A DNA stretch of 64,000 nucleotides, taken from contig DATINJ010000128.1 of NCBI GenBank assembly GCA_035474375.1, positions 1 through 64,000 on the forward strand, in the 5' to 3' direction. The stretch is from JANNPJ01 sp035474375. GTDB taxonomy: Bacteria; Actinomycetota; Actinomycetes; Actinomycetales; Kineosporiaceae. A program made the position numbers and the translations under genes. Under the pieces are notes generated by a model. That model was given only the letters and a program-made list of their open reading frames with translations. It did not search any database and was not told where the DNA came from. Numbering within the stretch: the stretch's first letter is position 1; every line of letters starts with the position of its first letter. Positions 25,324 through 34,322 of this stretch are shown here, piece by piece.

Positions 25324-25932
25324 CTAGGCCGGCTTTCGTTTGCGGATCGCGATGCGGTACGCCGCGCGCGCCATGGCCTTGCCGTGAAGGTCGAGGAACT
25401 CGGTCAGCCGTTCCGGCAGCCGGTCACCGGCGTACGCAAGGTAGATACCGACCGGCTTGTGGACGAGGGGGTCCGGGTCGGCGTGGAGTACCTCGGCGAT
25501 CGCCAGGCCTGCCTCCACGTCGGTGAGGTCGCTGTACTTCACGAACCACAGCGGCGCGGTCATCGCCGTGCGCCGACGGTACGGGTCGCTGGAGGCGGCG
25601 AGCTCGTGCAGAAGGTCGTAAGGTCCGCCGGTCAAGGTGGCGCCGATGACCCGGGGGGCAGCCCGGTCGACCATGCCCCAGTCGTCGATCCGGTCGTGGT
25701 GGCGCAGATAGATGTCACGAAGTCCAAGGTCGCCGAGCCGTTTGCGGGCTTGAAAATCAAGGATGCAGAACGCCGCCATCCGAGCCTGGTAGGACGGTTC
25801 GGCGAACAGCGCGTCCAGTTCGGCCGGCGCGATCCCGGTAGCCGCCTTGGCCGTGTCGAACAGCACCCTCATCCGCATCCCGGGGGTCAGCTCGGCCAGC
25901 ACCCGCTGCGCCGTCCACTCCGTGCCGCTCAT
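25324..25932 (-). CDS. DNA alkylation-repair-like HEAT-repeat protein
   Basis: 202 residues from the ATG at 25932, four bases after GGAGG. It is all-helical with AlkC/AlkD-like repeats: RMAAFCILDFQARK, LRDIYLRHHDRIDDWGMVDRAAPRVIGA, RRTAMTAPLWFVKYSD and KPVGIYLAYAGDRLPERLTEFLDLHGKAM. The DDWGMVD and WFVKYSD-like blocks are typical of the DNA alkylation repair glycosylase fold. It may remove N3/N7-alkyl bases. Its stop is 15 bp before the class V PLP gene start. Confidence 0.75.
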   Translation of the reverse strand: MSGTEWTAQRVLAELTPGMRMRVLFDTAKAATGIAPAELDALFAEPSYQARMAAFCILDFQARKRLGDLGLRDIYLRHHDRIDDWGMVDRAAPRVIGATLTGGPYDLLHELAASSDPYRRRTAMTAPLWFVKYSDLTDVEAGLAIAEVLHADPDPLVHKPVGIYLAYAGDRLPERLTEFLDLHGKAMARAAYRIAIRKRKPA

Positions 25933-26016
25933 GCCGCCTCCAGCCTCGGTGTGCGTGCAGTCTCTCGCCTGCCTGGTGACGAGAGCGAGCACACCCGCCG
26001 GAGCCGTCTGGTCTGA

Positions 26017-26466
26017 TCAGGGGCGAGGTTGGCGAGATCCGTAAAATGGCTGGCTGTAAGGGTAATGATGCACTACGTGGTGAATCACGTGCACGTGCCG
26101 GACGACCCGCACATCGTGAAGGATGGAGCCGGTGACCTCCAGGCTGCGCGGTTGTGACGGCGCAGATCCACCGAGGGCCCGCGCAGCGGCCTCGATCGCC
26201 AGCCGAACGGCGACCGTCGCCACCGCGGCGGAAGCCCCGACGACCACCGGGTTGCGGATCAACTGCGGTGCTGCCGCCCGCACGGCGAGGGCTGCCTTCC
26301 GCCAGGGCACGACCGCTGAGTCGTCGACCCTGATCACGGCAACCTCAGTGAGCCTGCCCTCGGTCAGCTGATCCTCCCCTGGGCTCGCCCTGTCATCGAT
26401 CACTGTGTCCTCGTCGCGATGATCGTGCTCTTTCGCATCGCCCGGCAGGTCCATCTCGTCAGTCAT
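26017..26466 (-). CDS. Hypothetical protein with one membrane segment
   Basis: 149 residues from the ATG at 26466. The first 50 residues are acidic (DLPGDAKEHDHRDEDTVIDD). A hydrophobic stretch (VVVGASAAVATVAVRLAIEAAA) lies near residue 95. The tail is His/Val/Tyr-rich (HVHVIHHVVHHYPYSQPF). I do not recognise it. It follows the OmpA-domain lipoprotein by about 90 bp and could share its transcript. Confidence 0.5.
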   Translation of the reverse strand: MTDEMDLPGDAKEHDHRDEDTVIDDRASPGEDQLTEGRLTEVAVIRVDDSAVVPWRKAALAVRAAAPQLIRNPVVVGASAAVATVAVRLAIEAAARALGGSAPSQPRSLEVTGSILHDVRVVRHVHVIHHVVHHYPYSQPFYGSRQPRP

Positions 26467-26555
26467 AGCTCGATGATGCGCGCCGTCCCCGGGTCGGTCC
26501 ACCCGGAATGATCGACTCGCCCGGACGTGCGAGCGCGATGATCGGTCGGGCCGGG

Positions 26556-27755
26556 TCAGCGGGTGGGCAGGATGATCTCCACTCGCCGGTTCAGCTGGCG
26601 CGCGCTCGGCAGATCGGCGCCGGCGCTGGTGGTCTCGCGCGCTATCGGGTCGCTCTCGCCTCGTCCGCGCAGCGTCATCGATCCGCTGGGCACTCCCTTC
26701 CCGGCGAGTTCGTCGCGTACTGCCGTGGCCCGGCGGACCGACAGGTCGAGGTTCGCCGCCGCCGTCCCGATGTGGTCGGTATAGCCGTTGACCTGGACGG
26801 TCTTCGGTCGGACGACGGTCAGCAGCCGTGCCACGCGGTCGACCAAGGTGCGGGCGTCCGGCCGCAGATCCGCTGAGCCGAACGCGAACAGGGCGTTGGC
26901 ATCGAGCCGAATCACGGTTCCGCACACCCGCCCGGTGGCCTTGACCCGCCGGATGGTCGGCACCGGCGGGAATCGCGGCAGGCGCTCACCGATCAGCCGG
27001 GCGATGACGGCGCGTTGCTCGGCGCTGGCGTTGCCATCAACCACGCCATCCGCGCTCACCGAGACCCGAACGTTCTGGTCGCGGTAACCGCCCGCCCCGT
27101 CCGCACCCACCCAGAAGCGGGACGTGGAATCGGTGTAGGAGCCTGACCCGTCAACCCGAACATTCAGGCGCCGGTCGCCGTCCGAGAACGTACCCTCGCC
27201 ATCCGACTCGATGGACAGGCGCTGAGCACCTCGCTCGTACACGCCGGATCCGTTGTCCAGGACGGCCACATGCACCCCGGGTGCGTTGTACACGCCGGTC
27301 CCGTTCGCCTTCACCGTGACGCTGATGTTTCCCTTCTTGTAGCTTCCGGCCGTGCCGACCGCCCTGCGGCCGGAGCCGACGTCGATACTGTGTTCGACCC
27401 CTTTGGCGTCACACCTGGCCCCGAGGACGGCGATGCCCTCGTACAGGCCCGGCGTCAGCCGCAGACGCTGGGAGATGTCCCGCCCTTCGGCCGAGTTGAG
27501 CAGGTCGGTCGGGATCGCGAACGAGGGCAACGCCGGGGTTTGCAGCCGCGCCCGGAGTTCCTCTTCAAAAGCCGAGACGGCGCCCGGCACACTCGCGGCG
27601 GTACCGGTGACACCCATCGTCGACGAGGTCGTCGGGGTGGGCCTCGGAGCCGGTGATCCGGTGGCCGATGACGGCCCCGAGGCCGTGGAACAGCCAGCCA
27701 TCAACAGAACCAGGCCGGTCAGCCACGGCATGGCTCTACGCATGCCGGTCATCAT
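26556..27755 (-). CDS. OmpA/MotB-domain lipoprotein with internal Gly-rich repeats
   Basis: 399 residues. A signal peptide with lipobox LLMAGCS indicates lipidation at Cys22. Residues about 135-245 contain five or six repeats of the form VxxxGxGxYxxxxxRxxVxxDG, probably a small beta structure. The C-terminal 120 residues are an OmpA-like domain (ALFAFGSADLRPDARTLVDRVARLL, VNGYTDHIGTAAANLDLSVRRA, GRGESDPIA, RQLNRRVEIIL) that binds mDAP peptidoglycan. In a Gram-positive cell it would sit on the outer face of the membrane against the wall. Confidence 0.85.
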   Translation of the reverse strand: MMTGMRRAMPWLTGLVLLMAGCSTASGPSSATGSPAPRPTPTTSSTMGVTGTAASVPGAVSAFEEELRARLQTPALPSFAIPTDLLNSAEGRDISQRLRLTPGLYEGIAVLGARCDAKGVEHSIDVGSGRRAVGTAGSYKKGNISVTVKANGTGVYNAPGVHVAVLDNGSGVYERGAQRLSIESDGEGTFSDGDRRLNVRVDGSGSYTDSTSRFWVGADGAGGYRDQNVRVSVSADGVVDGNASAEQRAVIARLIGERLPRFPPVPTIRRVKATGRVCGTVIRLDANALFAFGSADLRPDARTLVDRVARLLTVVRPKTVQVNGYTDHIGTAAANLDLSVRRATAVRDELAGKGVPSGSMTLRGRGESDPIARETTSAGADLPSARQLNRRVEIILPTR

Positions 27756-27808
27756 GCCAGGGAGCTCGGCCCGGACGTTCGAGCGCGATGATCGTGGCGG
27801 ACACCGGA

Positions 27809-28447
27809 TCAGCGGGGGCTGTTGGCCGCGCCACCGGTACGCCGGCCGGGCAGTCTCATGGTGAGCAGCTTGGCTCGCGGCGCGACCGTGTGCATCATCG
27901 AGAACACCGACTGGATCCGGGAACGGTCTGGGTCGAGCACCGTGAACAGGTTGGCCCCCAGGTAGAACGTGATCGCCGCGTTCGCCAGGTCACGCGGTGG
28001 CATGAGCCGGGCGAGGGCGCTGCCGGCCAGGACGCGGTCAAGGGTCGCCTCGATGAAATCGACCCAAGGTTGGGTCCGTTCCATCAGGGGTTCTCGCAGT
28101 TCGGGCTTGGCCAGGGCCGCCGCCACCAGTTCCGTGAACAGCGTGATGTGCCCGCCCTCCATGTCGTCGTGGTAGATCCGTTCGGCCGCGTCGACCAGGG
28201 CCTCCAGGGTGCGGACGTCCTGCACGGTCGCGCGGTGCAGGGCCATCCGCTCGGCGGACGACCGATCGAGCGCCGCGAGCAGGAGCTGATCGACACCGCC
28301 GAAGTGGTAGAACACCAGCGCTGAATTGACGTCGGCCGCCTTGGCGATCACGCGGGCGCTGGCTCCGCCGTATCCGGCGGTCCGGAGCACCTGCGAAGCA
28401 GCGTTGATGAGCCGGTCCTTCGTCTGCCCCGCGCTGTCCACAGCCAT
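27809..28447 (-). CDS. TetR-family transcriptional regulator
   Basis: 212 residues, ATG at 28447 preceded by GGAAGGA. The N-terminal helix-turn-helix is RLINAASQVLRTAGYGGASARVIAKAADVNSALVFYHFGGVDQLLLAAL. The C-terminal part is the ligand-binding helical bundle. It diverges from the membrane-protein pair at 28526 and the palindrome at 28481-28502 between them is its likely operator. Confidence 0.9.
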   Translation of the reverse strand: MAVDSAGQTKDRLINAASQVLRTAGYGGASARVIAKAADVNSALVFYHFGGVDQLLLAALDRSSAERMALHRATVQDVRTLEALVDAAERIYHDDMEGGHITLFTELVAAALAKPELREPLMERTQPWVDFIEATLDRVLAGSALARLMPPRDLANAAITFYLGANLFTVLDPDRSRIQSVFSMMHTVAPRAKLLTMRLPGRRTGGAANSPR

Positions 28448-28480
28448 CGGCCGGTTCCTTCCATGATGAGTTGATCGTAC

Positions 28481-28502
28481 GGTTTAATCACATGATTAAA
28501 CC
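28481..28502. promoter_or_regulatory. TetR-type operator
   Basis: GGTTTAATCA and TGATTAAACC form perfect 10-bp arms around a 2-bp centre. It lies 34 bp upstream of the tetR start and 24 bp upstream of the divergent gene start, so binding would block both. Confidence 0.75.
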
Positions 28503-28525
28503 GAGTGATCAAATGGAGTTGCGAG

Positions 28526-29491
28526 ATGAGTATGCCAACCCCCGAGCCGGACGACGTCCCTAGGCCGGACCCACCCGCTCCACCAGATCTCCAGGGCCGG
28601 TCGCGAGCTCGGGTGACCCTGGTCGCCCTCCTGGCCGCCTCGTTCGTGGCGATGCTCGGCTACAAGATCCTGCACGCCGGCGGCCTGGAGCAGACGGCAC
28701 TGTTCTACGTCGGGTTGCCGGCGACGATAGCCCTGGTCGTGGCGGCGACCGCGCGACCGCGCTCGGCGACCGGAATGGCTGTCGCCGCCGTCACGATCTG
28801 TCTTGCACTGGCCGGCCCGCTGCTGAACGAGGGCGTCGTCTGCCTCGTCCTGGCTGCTCCCCTGTTCTACCTGGTGGCCATCGGGATCGGCATGGTGATC
28901 GACATTTGGGACCGGCGCGACGGGTCCCGACGGATGCACGCGCTCGGCCTCGTCCCGGTACTGGCCCTGTTCAGCCTGCAGGGCGTCACGGGCTCACCAG
29001 CGCCCCACAACCAGGTCGTCACCGTAACCAGGACCGTCCGGCTCACCCCGCAGCAGTTCGCGGCATCCCTGTCGGGTACGCCCCGCTTCGCGCCTCCCCG
29101 GTCAGCCTTCCTCAGCCGGCTGCCGTTCCCGCGCGTGGTGCAGGTCGACGGGACCGGCCTGGACGTCGGCGCCGAGCGAGTCATCACCTTCACGCCACGT
29201 CATTCACTCGGCATCGGCGCGCACCCGACACCGCGCTCAATGCGGTTGCGGCTGGCCGAGAGCGGCCCGGACCATGTTCGTTTCGACGTGGTTCAGGACA
29301 CCGCGACCGCCCGATGGCTGCACTGGCAGACCTCGCGGATTTCCTGGCGGCCGACCCAGGCAGGTACCACCGAGGTCACCTGGCAGCTGACGTACGAGCG
29401 CACGTTCGACCCCAGTTGGTACTTCGGCCCGCTCCAGAAGTACGGAATGCGGCAGGCGACTGGCTACCTGATCGACACGTTCACCACGTGA
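28526..29491 (+). CDS. Membrane protein with C-terminal SRPBCC-like domain
   Basis: 321 residues from the ATG at 28526 with GGAG seven bases upstream. A Pro-rich N-terminus is followed by about five hydrophobic helices (residues 25-150) and a soluble domain (about 160-320) with VVQVDGTGLDVGAERVITF, HVRFDVVQDTATARWLHWQTSRISWRP and WQLTYERTFDPSWYFGPLQKYGM, a polyketide-cyclase/SRPBCC-like pattern. The stop overlaps the next GTG. Under TetR control; the function is unknown. Confidence 0.7.
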   Translation: MSMPTPEPDDVPRPDPPAPPDLQGRSRARVTLVALLAASFVAMLGYKILHAGGLEQTALFYVGLPATIALVVAATARPRSATGMAVAAVTICLALAGPLLNEGVVCLVLAAPLFYLVAIGIGMVIDIWDRRDGSRRMHALGLVPVLALFSLQGVTGSPAPHNQVVTVTRTVRLTPQQFAASLSGTPRFAPPRSAFLSRLPFPRVVQVDGTGLDVGAERVITFTPRHSLGIGAHPTPRSMRLRLAESGPDHVRFDVVQDTATARWLHWQTSRISWRPTQAGTTEVTWQLTYERTFDPSWYFGPLQKYGMRQATGYLIDTFTT

Positions 29492-31032
29492 ACACCCTCG
29501 TCACCGGTGTGCTCGAGGGAGGAACCGATCTCGGCCCCGGCATCGATCCGGGCATCGTGCGTGCGGCCTGCCTCTTCCTGCCGCTCTTCGCGGTCGTCCT
29601 GCTCGCCGTCCGGACGCCGCCGTCAGCGGCCAGGATCGCGGCCACGATCCTGGCGTCAGCCTGGAATCTGGCCGTCCTGCCCGGCGTCAACCTGCTCGCC
29701 GTGCACTTCGGATGGTGGAGCTTCCACGCCGAGGGCGCGACCGTGGCCGGGCTGCCCGTCGATGTCATGCTCGGCTGGGTCCTGCTTTGGGGTGCTGTGC
29801 CCGCCCTCGCCGGCTGGTGGAACTCCCTCGCGGTCACCGTGTGCGCGCTGGTCTGGCTCGATCTGGCCGTGATGCCGCTCCTGCAGCCGGTCCTGAGGCT
29901 CGGCCAGCACTGGTTGTACGGCGAGGCCATCGCCGCGAGCGCGGCCCTGCTCCCGGCACTGCTGCTGGCCCGCTGGACCGAACGCGACCAGCGATTGACG
30001 ATCCGAGCGGTTGCTCAGATGGCGCTGGCCGGCCTCCTGATGCTCGCGGTCCCGATGGCCGCGTCGGGGGTGAGACTGCCCGACGGCCCTGTCCTCGGAA
30101 TGACCCTGCAACTGCTGGCGGTGCCCCTCCTGCTCGGCGTGGCCGCCGTCCGCGAGTTCGCCGTCCGCGGCCGGGGCACCGCGCTGCCCTACGATCCGCC
30201 GCGGCGACTGGTCACCAGCGGGCCCTACGCGTACGTCCGCAACCCCATGCAGCTGTCCATGGTCCTGCTTTACCTGTTGCTGAGCGCGGTCACCCTCGAC
30301 CCTCGCCCGCTGGTGGCGGTGGTGATCCTGGTCGCCTACTCCGCCGGGTTGGCCAGCTGGCACGAGGACGAGCAGTTGCGCCGGCTGCACGGCGGCGACT
30401 GGGATCGGTACCGATCCGAGGTGCGAGCCTGGCTTCCTCGAACGCGGCCCTGGCCGGGCCACCCACCCGCGCGCGTCTACGTGGCCAGCACCTGTGACGT
30501 GTGCAACGAGCTCGGCCAGTGGATCCAGCGGCACTCGCCCGTGGCCCTGCTGGTCGTCCCCGCCGAAAGCCACCCCGCAGGCTTGCGCCGGATCACCTAC
30601 GAGTCGGGCGACGGCTGCGAACGCAGTCAGGGAGTCGCCGCGCTCGGTCGCGTCCTGCAGCACTTCAACCTGGGCTGGGCGTGGTTGGGCTGGACGCTGC
30701 TGATCCCCGGCGTGGCGCCGGCCGTGCAACTGCTGGTGGACGGACTGGGCTTCGGACCCCGCAGCATCCCTCGCATCCCTCCGCCGGGCGATCCGGCAGC
30801 AGGGGCAACGCCCGCGATCTTGAGAAGCAGCCCAGGGCCACCTGTGCCCCACGTCCCGGCAACCTCCCGATTGGGTGAAGGAAGTGCGCCCAGAGCGCAC
30901 GGAAGTCGCCCGATCCGGCTGGGTGGGTTCAGGCCGTCCAGGGGCGCGCCCTGGCGGATGCGACGTCCACCAAGCGCACCAGACGAGGGCGGGCGACGTC
31001 CGACAGGAACGCCTGCCGTTCCGGACCGGTGA
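29488..31032 (+). CDS. Isoprenylcysteine methyltransferase-like membrane protein with DCC-type tail
   Basis: 514 residues from a GTG overlapping the previous stop. About ten hydrophobic segments; residues 230-320 have LVTSGPYAYVRNPMQLSMVLLY and HEDEQLRRLHGGDWDRYRSEVRAWLP, the ICMT/PEMT phospholipid-methyltransferase signature. Then VYVASTCDVCNELGQWIQRHSP has a CxxC motif like the thiol-disulfide DCC family. The last 85 or so residues after GFGPRSIPR are low-complexity and overlap 104 bp of the convergent aldolase gene, so the natural stop may have been lost or shifted near 30775. Confidence 0.72.
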   Translation: MNTLVTGVLEGGTDLGPGIDPGIVRAACLFLPLFAVVLLAVRTPPSAARIAATILASAWNLAVLPGVNLLAVHFGWWSFHAEGATVAGLPVDVMLGWVLLWGAVPALAGWWNSLAVTVCALVWLDLAVMPLLQPVLRLGQHWLYGEAIAASAALLPALLLARWTERDQRLTIRAVAQMALAGLLMLAVPMAASGVRLPDGPVLGMTLQLLAVPLLLGVAAVREFAVRGRGTALPYDPPRRLVTSGPYAYVRNPMQLSMVLLYLLLSAVTLDPRPLVAVVILVAYSAGLASWHEDEQLRRLHGGDWDRYRSEVRAWLPRTRPWPGHPPARVYVASTCDVCNELGQWIQRHSPVALLVVPAESHPAGLRRITYESGDGCERSQGVAALGRVLQHFNLGWAWLGWTLLIPGVAPAVQLLVDGLGFGPRSIPRIPPPGDPAAGATPAILRSSPGPPVPHVPATSRLGEGSAPRAHGSRPIRLGGFRPSRGAPWRMRRPPSAPDEGGRRPTGTPAVPDR

Positions 31033-31837
31033 GAGCCAACGACTCTCGCCAAACCGACCGTCCGGCGATGAATCCGGAGGCGCCTCCCTCGTCGAACGCG
31101 ATCTGCAGCACCCTGGTGAAATCGTCGAAGGGAACCCCTGCGGACAGCACGGCCCACGGACGATCGAGGACGGCGGCGAGCCGGCGGCAGGCCTGTGGCG
31201 ACCCCGGGTACTCCAGCTTGAGCAGGTCGCAGTCGATCTCGTTGAGCGCCCGAGCCGACTCGATGATCGCGGCTGCCCGCCGGTCCGGGGTGAAGTCCTC
31301 GCCCGGCAGCGGATAGACCAGATTCTCGATCACCGAAGGGATTCCGGCGTCGGCGCAGTCGGCCACCACCTCGCGCACGGCCTGCAGGCAGAGCTCGACG
31401 AGGTCCGGTTCGCCCGGCCCTGCGGTTGGACGGTCGGCACGCAGTTGGGCGAAGAATTTGTCGGCGTCCCCGTTCAGTCCCAGCACCCAGCGGGCGTCGA
31501 GTTCTGGGTCGCGGTGGGTGATCGGTTCCGAGCCGAACGTTCCGCGTTCGGCTGGTTCCGAAGCGATCAGGAGGCCACAGTTCCGATCCAGCGCATCGTT
31601 ACCGGTGATGGCCGGGACGCCGAACGTGGGGTCGAACAGGATGCCGCTCGCCAGTGGGGTCAGGGCGCGGGCTACGTCCGTCTTGGACTGGCGCAGATCG
31701 TCATCGGTCGCCTCGATTCCGGCGGCCTGAAACATTCGGCGCAGGGTGTTTCGCTGATCCATCGCGATGATCGAAAAGACGCCGTCGGGTCCGGCGATGT
31801 CGGCAAGCGTGCGAACGGGTTTCGTGGTCGTCGTCAT
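30929..31837 (-). CDS. LacD/YihT-type class I aldolase
   Basis: 302 residues; the ATG overlaps the stop of the FGGY kinase gene (ATGA). FSIIAMDQRNTLRRMF, SGILFDPTFGVPAI, IPSVIENLVYPLPGEDF and CDLLKLEYPGSPQACRRLA match tagatose-1,6-bisphosphate and 6-deoxy-6-sulfofructose-1-phosphate aldolases. The Lys in LLKLEYP is the likely Schiff-base residue. It would split a ketose phosphate made by the kinase upstream into dihydroxyacetone phosphate and an aldehyde. Substrate inferred only from context. Confidence 0.82.
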   Translation of the reverse strand: MTTTTKPVRTLADIAGPDGVFSIIAMDQRNTLRRMFQAAGIEATDDDLRQSKTDVARALTPLASGILFDPTFGVPAITGNDALDRNCGLLIASEPAERGTFGSEPITHRDPELDARWVLGLNGDADKFFAQLRADRPTAGPGEPDLVELCLQAVREVVADCADAGIPSVIENLVYPLPGEDFTPDRRAAAIIESARALNEIDCDLLKLEYPGSPQACRRLAAVLDRPWAVLSAGVPFDDFTRVLQIAFDEGGASGFIAGRSVWRESLALTGPERQAFLSDVARPRLVRLVDVASARARPWTA

Positions 31838-33234
31838 GGAACTCCTTCGACATGATGGTGATAACGCAGGTCTGGGCGATCGGCTCGGGCCTGCTGCGTC
31901 GCGGCGGCCAGAGCGAGAATGGCGGCGCCGAGGACGCCGGGTTCGGGCACCGCCGAGAATTCGAGGTGCTCGATGGCAGCCGCTTTGGCCTGGCGCACGC
32001 TGGCCATCCGCGTCCAGCCACCGCTGGCGATGGCCCGGCGATGAGGGCGGATGACCAGGTGCAGCGCACTGAGCAGGTTGCGGATCTCGGCAGCGGTGTA
32101 GCGAGTGGCCGCGGCCCACACCGCGGCGGGGTTCGCGTCGTCGCGGATCTGGAGCACGACGTCTCCGCCGGTCTGGCCGGCACCCGAGATCCGCAGGCCG
32201 GCCGGCAGCGCGTCGATCTGGAGTGCCGCGGCGTCCAGGCGATCGCGGGCCGCGCCGTCGTCGTCACCGCCGAGCAGTGTGAGCACCCGGCGCAGCAGCA
32301 GACCGCCGCGGACCCCGCCGAGGATCAAGGTCGTCTCCGGAAGGATGTGCGAGCCTACCGAGACACCGTGGCCGACGAGTTCCTCCCGCTGGGCGTCGGT
32401 CACCAGACCCCTCAGCGAGCGCGCGATGACGTCGGCGGTCCCGGTCGAGTTGAACAGCTCGTCGTCGCCGGTGGCACCGACTCCGATCGCGGCGACGGGA
32501 TGATCGTGCCCGGCGACGGTCAGCGCCGCGCCTTGCAGGCATTTCGGAAGGCCGGCGAAACGCAGTGTGCCGATGGCGGTTCCGGCCAGAGCTGGATCGG
32601 GAAGCAGGGACGCCGGCAGGCCGACCGAGGCCACGCCATCCCGCCAGACCTGCTGAGTGTTCTGATCCAGCAACCCGGTTCGTGAGGCCAGCGATGGTTC
32701 GCTGATCAGGTCGCCGCCGAGCAGATGGACCAGGTACTCCGGAATGCTCGCCCAGCGGTGCCCTGAGGTGAGGGTGAGCCCTTGGTCGGCGAACCACAAC
32801 AGCTTGGCCAGACTGGCCTGGCTGCTCCAGCGCAGGCCGGTCCGGCGGACGAACTGCCGGGCGAAGTCGGGACGGCGCGACGTGAGGTCCGCGATCTGCT
32901 CCTCACCGCGCCGGTCGAACCAGGCGATCACCGGGGCGCAGGCCTGACCGGAGGAGTCGAGCAGGACGCCGCTCTCGGCGAATCCGGTGATCGCGACACC
33001 CAGGATCCGCAGGGTGCCGGCTCGCATCTCGGCCTGCTCGACGGCCGCTCGCAGCGTGCCCAGGAGCAGCTCTTCCAGCCTGGTCGTGGTGATTTCGGTG
33101 CCGCCGGTGGCCGTGGTGCTCCAGGACGTGGAGGCATCGACCAGTGCTAGTTGACGGCCATCCACGTCTTGCACGAGCACCTTGGTGGAGGTGGTGCCGA
33201 GGTCAACGCCGACGACCGCTTCAACCCAGGTCAT
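31834..33234 (-). CDS. FGGY-family carbohydrate kinase
   Basis: 466 residues; the start overlaps the stop of the LacI gene by four bases. AVVGVDLGTTSTKVLVQDVDG is the phosphate-1 loop, VIAWFDRRG and AGHDHPVAAIGVGA the hexokinase/Hsp70-fold blocks, and IASGGWTRMASVRQAKA the adenosine motif. FGGY kinases phosphorylate xylulose, gluconate, ribulose, erythritol and others. Situated between lacI and an aldolase in a fully overlapping trio, it probably phosphorylates the ketose delivered by the transporter and dehydrogenase genes upstream. Confidence 0.88.
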   Translation of the reverse strand: MTWVEAVVGVDLGTTSTKVLVQDVDGRQLALVDASTSWSTTATGGTEITTTRLEELLLGTLRAAVEQAEMRAGTLRILGVAITGFAESGVLLDSSGQACAPVIAWFDRRGEEQIADLTSRRPDFARQFVRRTGLRWSSQASLAKLLWFADQGLTLTSGHRWASIPEYLVHLLGGDLISEPSLASRTGLLDQNTQQVWRDGVASVGLPASLLPDPALAGTAIGTLRFAGLPKCLQGAALTVAGHDHPVAAIGVGATGDDELFNSTGTADVIARSLRGLVTDAQREELVGHGVSVGSHILPETTLILGGVRGGLLLRRVLTLLGGDDDGAARDRLDAAALQIDALPAGLRISGAGQTGGDVVLQIRDDANPAAVWAAATRYTAAEIRNLLSALHLVIRPHRRAIASGGWTRMASVRQAKAAAIEHLEFSAVPEPGVLGAAILALAAATQQARADRPDLRYHHHVEGVP

Positions 33235-34226
33235 GCAGGCAACTCCCCCGATCCGCGTTTGATCAGGGCGACCGGAATGCGGGTGGTGGTCACCGGCAGG
33301 CTGGGGTCCGCCAGGCGAGCCACCAGGCGCTCGACCGCCGCCCGTCCGATCGCTTCGGCCGGATGGTCGATCACCGTGATCCCCGGTTGCAGGGTGTCGG
33401 CCATGGCGAAGTCGCCGAAACCGACCAGCGCGACGTCGGTCCGGTGGCCGGCGTGCAGGGCCGGGACAACACCGAGCGAGCATCGGGTGGCGGCGCTGAT
33501 GAACGCGGTCGGGGCCTGCTCGCTCAGCAGGGCACGGGTCGCCTCGGCGGCCGCCCGAGGGTTCGGGCAGTCCGCCCGGACCAGCTCGGGTGGGACCGGA
33601 ATACCGTGCGCGGCCATGGTTTCCCGGAAACCGGCCAGCCGCTCGCGGGAGGTCAGAACATTCGGGTAGTCGCCGACGTAGGCGATCCGTCGATGTCCGG
33701 AGGCGAGCAGGTGCTCGACCGCGGCGGCGGTAGCCGCATGATCGTCGATGGCGACGAGGTCGGCGTCCAGGCCGGGTGCCGGCCGGTCGATCAGGACGAC
33801 CGGGGTGGTCCCGGTGGCGCCCTGCAACCACCCATGATCACTGGCGGTCGGCGTCAGCAGCAGCCCGGACACTCGGCGCTGGAACAACTGCCCGATCAGA
33901 TCCCGCTCCCGGGCCGGATCGCCGAGGGTGGAGGCGATGAACACCGAGTTCAAAGATTCCGAAGCGGCCAGTTCGATCGCCGCGACCACCTCGGAGAAGA
34001 ACGGGTCGGCCACAGATTCGACCACGAGGCCGATCGTCGCGTCTTTGCCGGCGCGCAGGGAGCGGGCCACCAGGTCGGGCGTGTAGCGCAGGTCCCGCAT
34101 CACCGTCTGGACGCGGTCGCGGGTGGCGGCGGCCACGTTCGGGTCGTTGTTCAGTACCCGCGATGCCGTGCGCAAGCTGACGCCGGCAGTTCGGGCAACG
34201 TCCCTCAGGATGCTCTTGCTGCTCAC
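33231..34226 (-). CDS. LacI-family regulator of the kinase-aldolase operon
   Basis: 331 residues. A GTG at 34226 begins just before SSKSILRDVARTAGVSLRTASRVLNNDPNVAAATRDRVQ, the LacI helix-turn-helix. Upstream ATGs would place coding sequence over its own operators. The periplasmic-binding-protein core has TIGLVVESVADPFFSEVVAAIE and IAYVGDYPNVLTSRERLAGF. It is the first gene of an overlapping lacI-FGGY-aldolase unit. Two perfect TTGCCATCGATGGCAA sites lie 23-72 bp upstream of its start, indicating negative autoregulation. Confidence 0.88.
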   Translation of the reverse strand: MSSKSILRDVARTAGVSLRTASRVLNNDPNVAAATRDRVQTVMRDLRYTPDLVARSLRAGKDATIGLVVESVADPFFSEVVAAIELAASESLNSVFIASTLGDPARERDLIGQLFQRRVSGLLLTPTASDHGWLQGATGTTPVVLIDRPAPGLDADLVAIDDHAATAAAVEHLLASGHRRIAYVGDYPNVLTSRERLAGFRETMAAHGIPVPPELVRADCPNPRAAAEATRALLSEQAPTAFISAATRCSLGVVPALHAGHRTDVALVGFGDFAMADTLQPGITVIDHPAEAIGRAAVERLVARLADPSLPVTTTRIPVALIKRGSGELPA

Positions 34227-34248
34227 GGCGCCGCCTTGATCTGGTGGA

Positions 34249-34298
34249 TTGCCATCGATGGCAAGCTCAATTCTGCGCGCCGTTGCCATCGATGGCAA
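34249..34298. promoter_or_regulatory. Two perfect LacI operators, 34 bp apart
   Basis: TTGCCATCGATGGCAA occurs at 34249-34264 and 34283-34298, both perfect 16-bp palindromes with the central CG usual for LacI-family sites. Centre spacing is 34 bp, about three helical turns, so both sites face nearly the same side. Confidence 0.85.
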
Positions 34299-34322
34299 GC
34301 GTGGGGCCAAGAGCCCGTCGAG

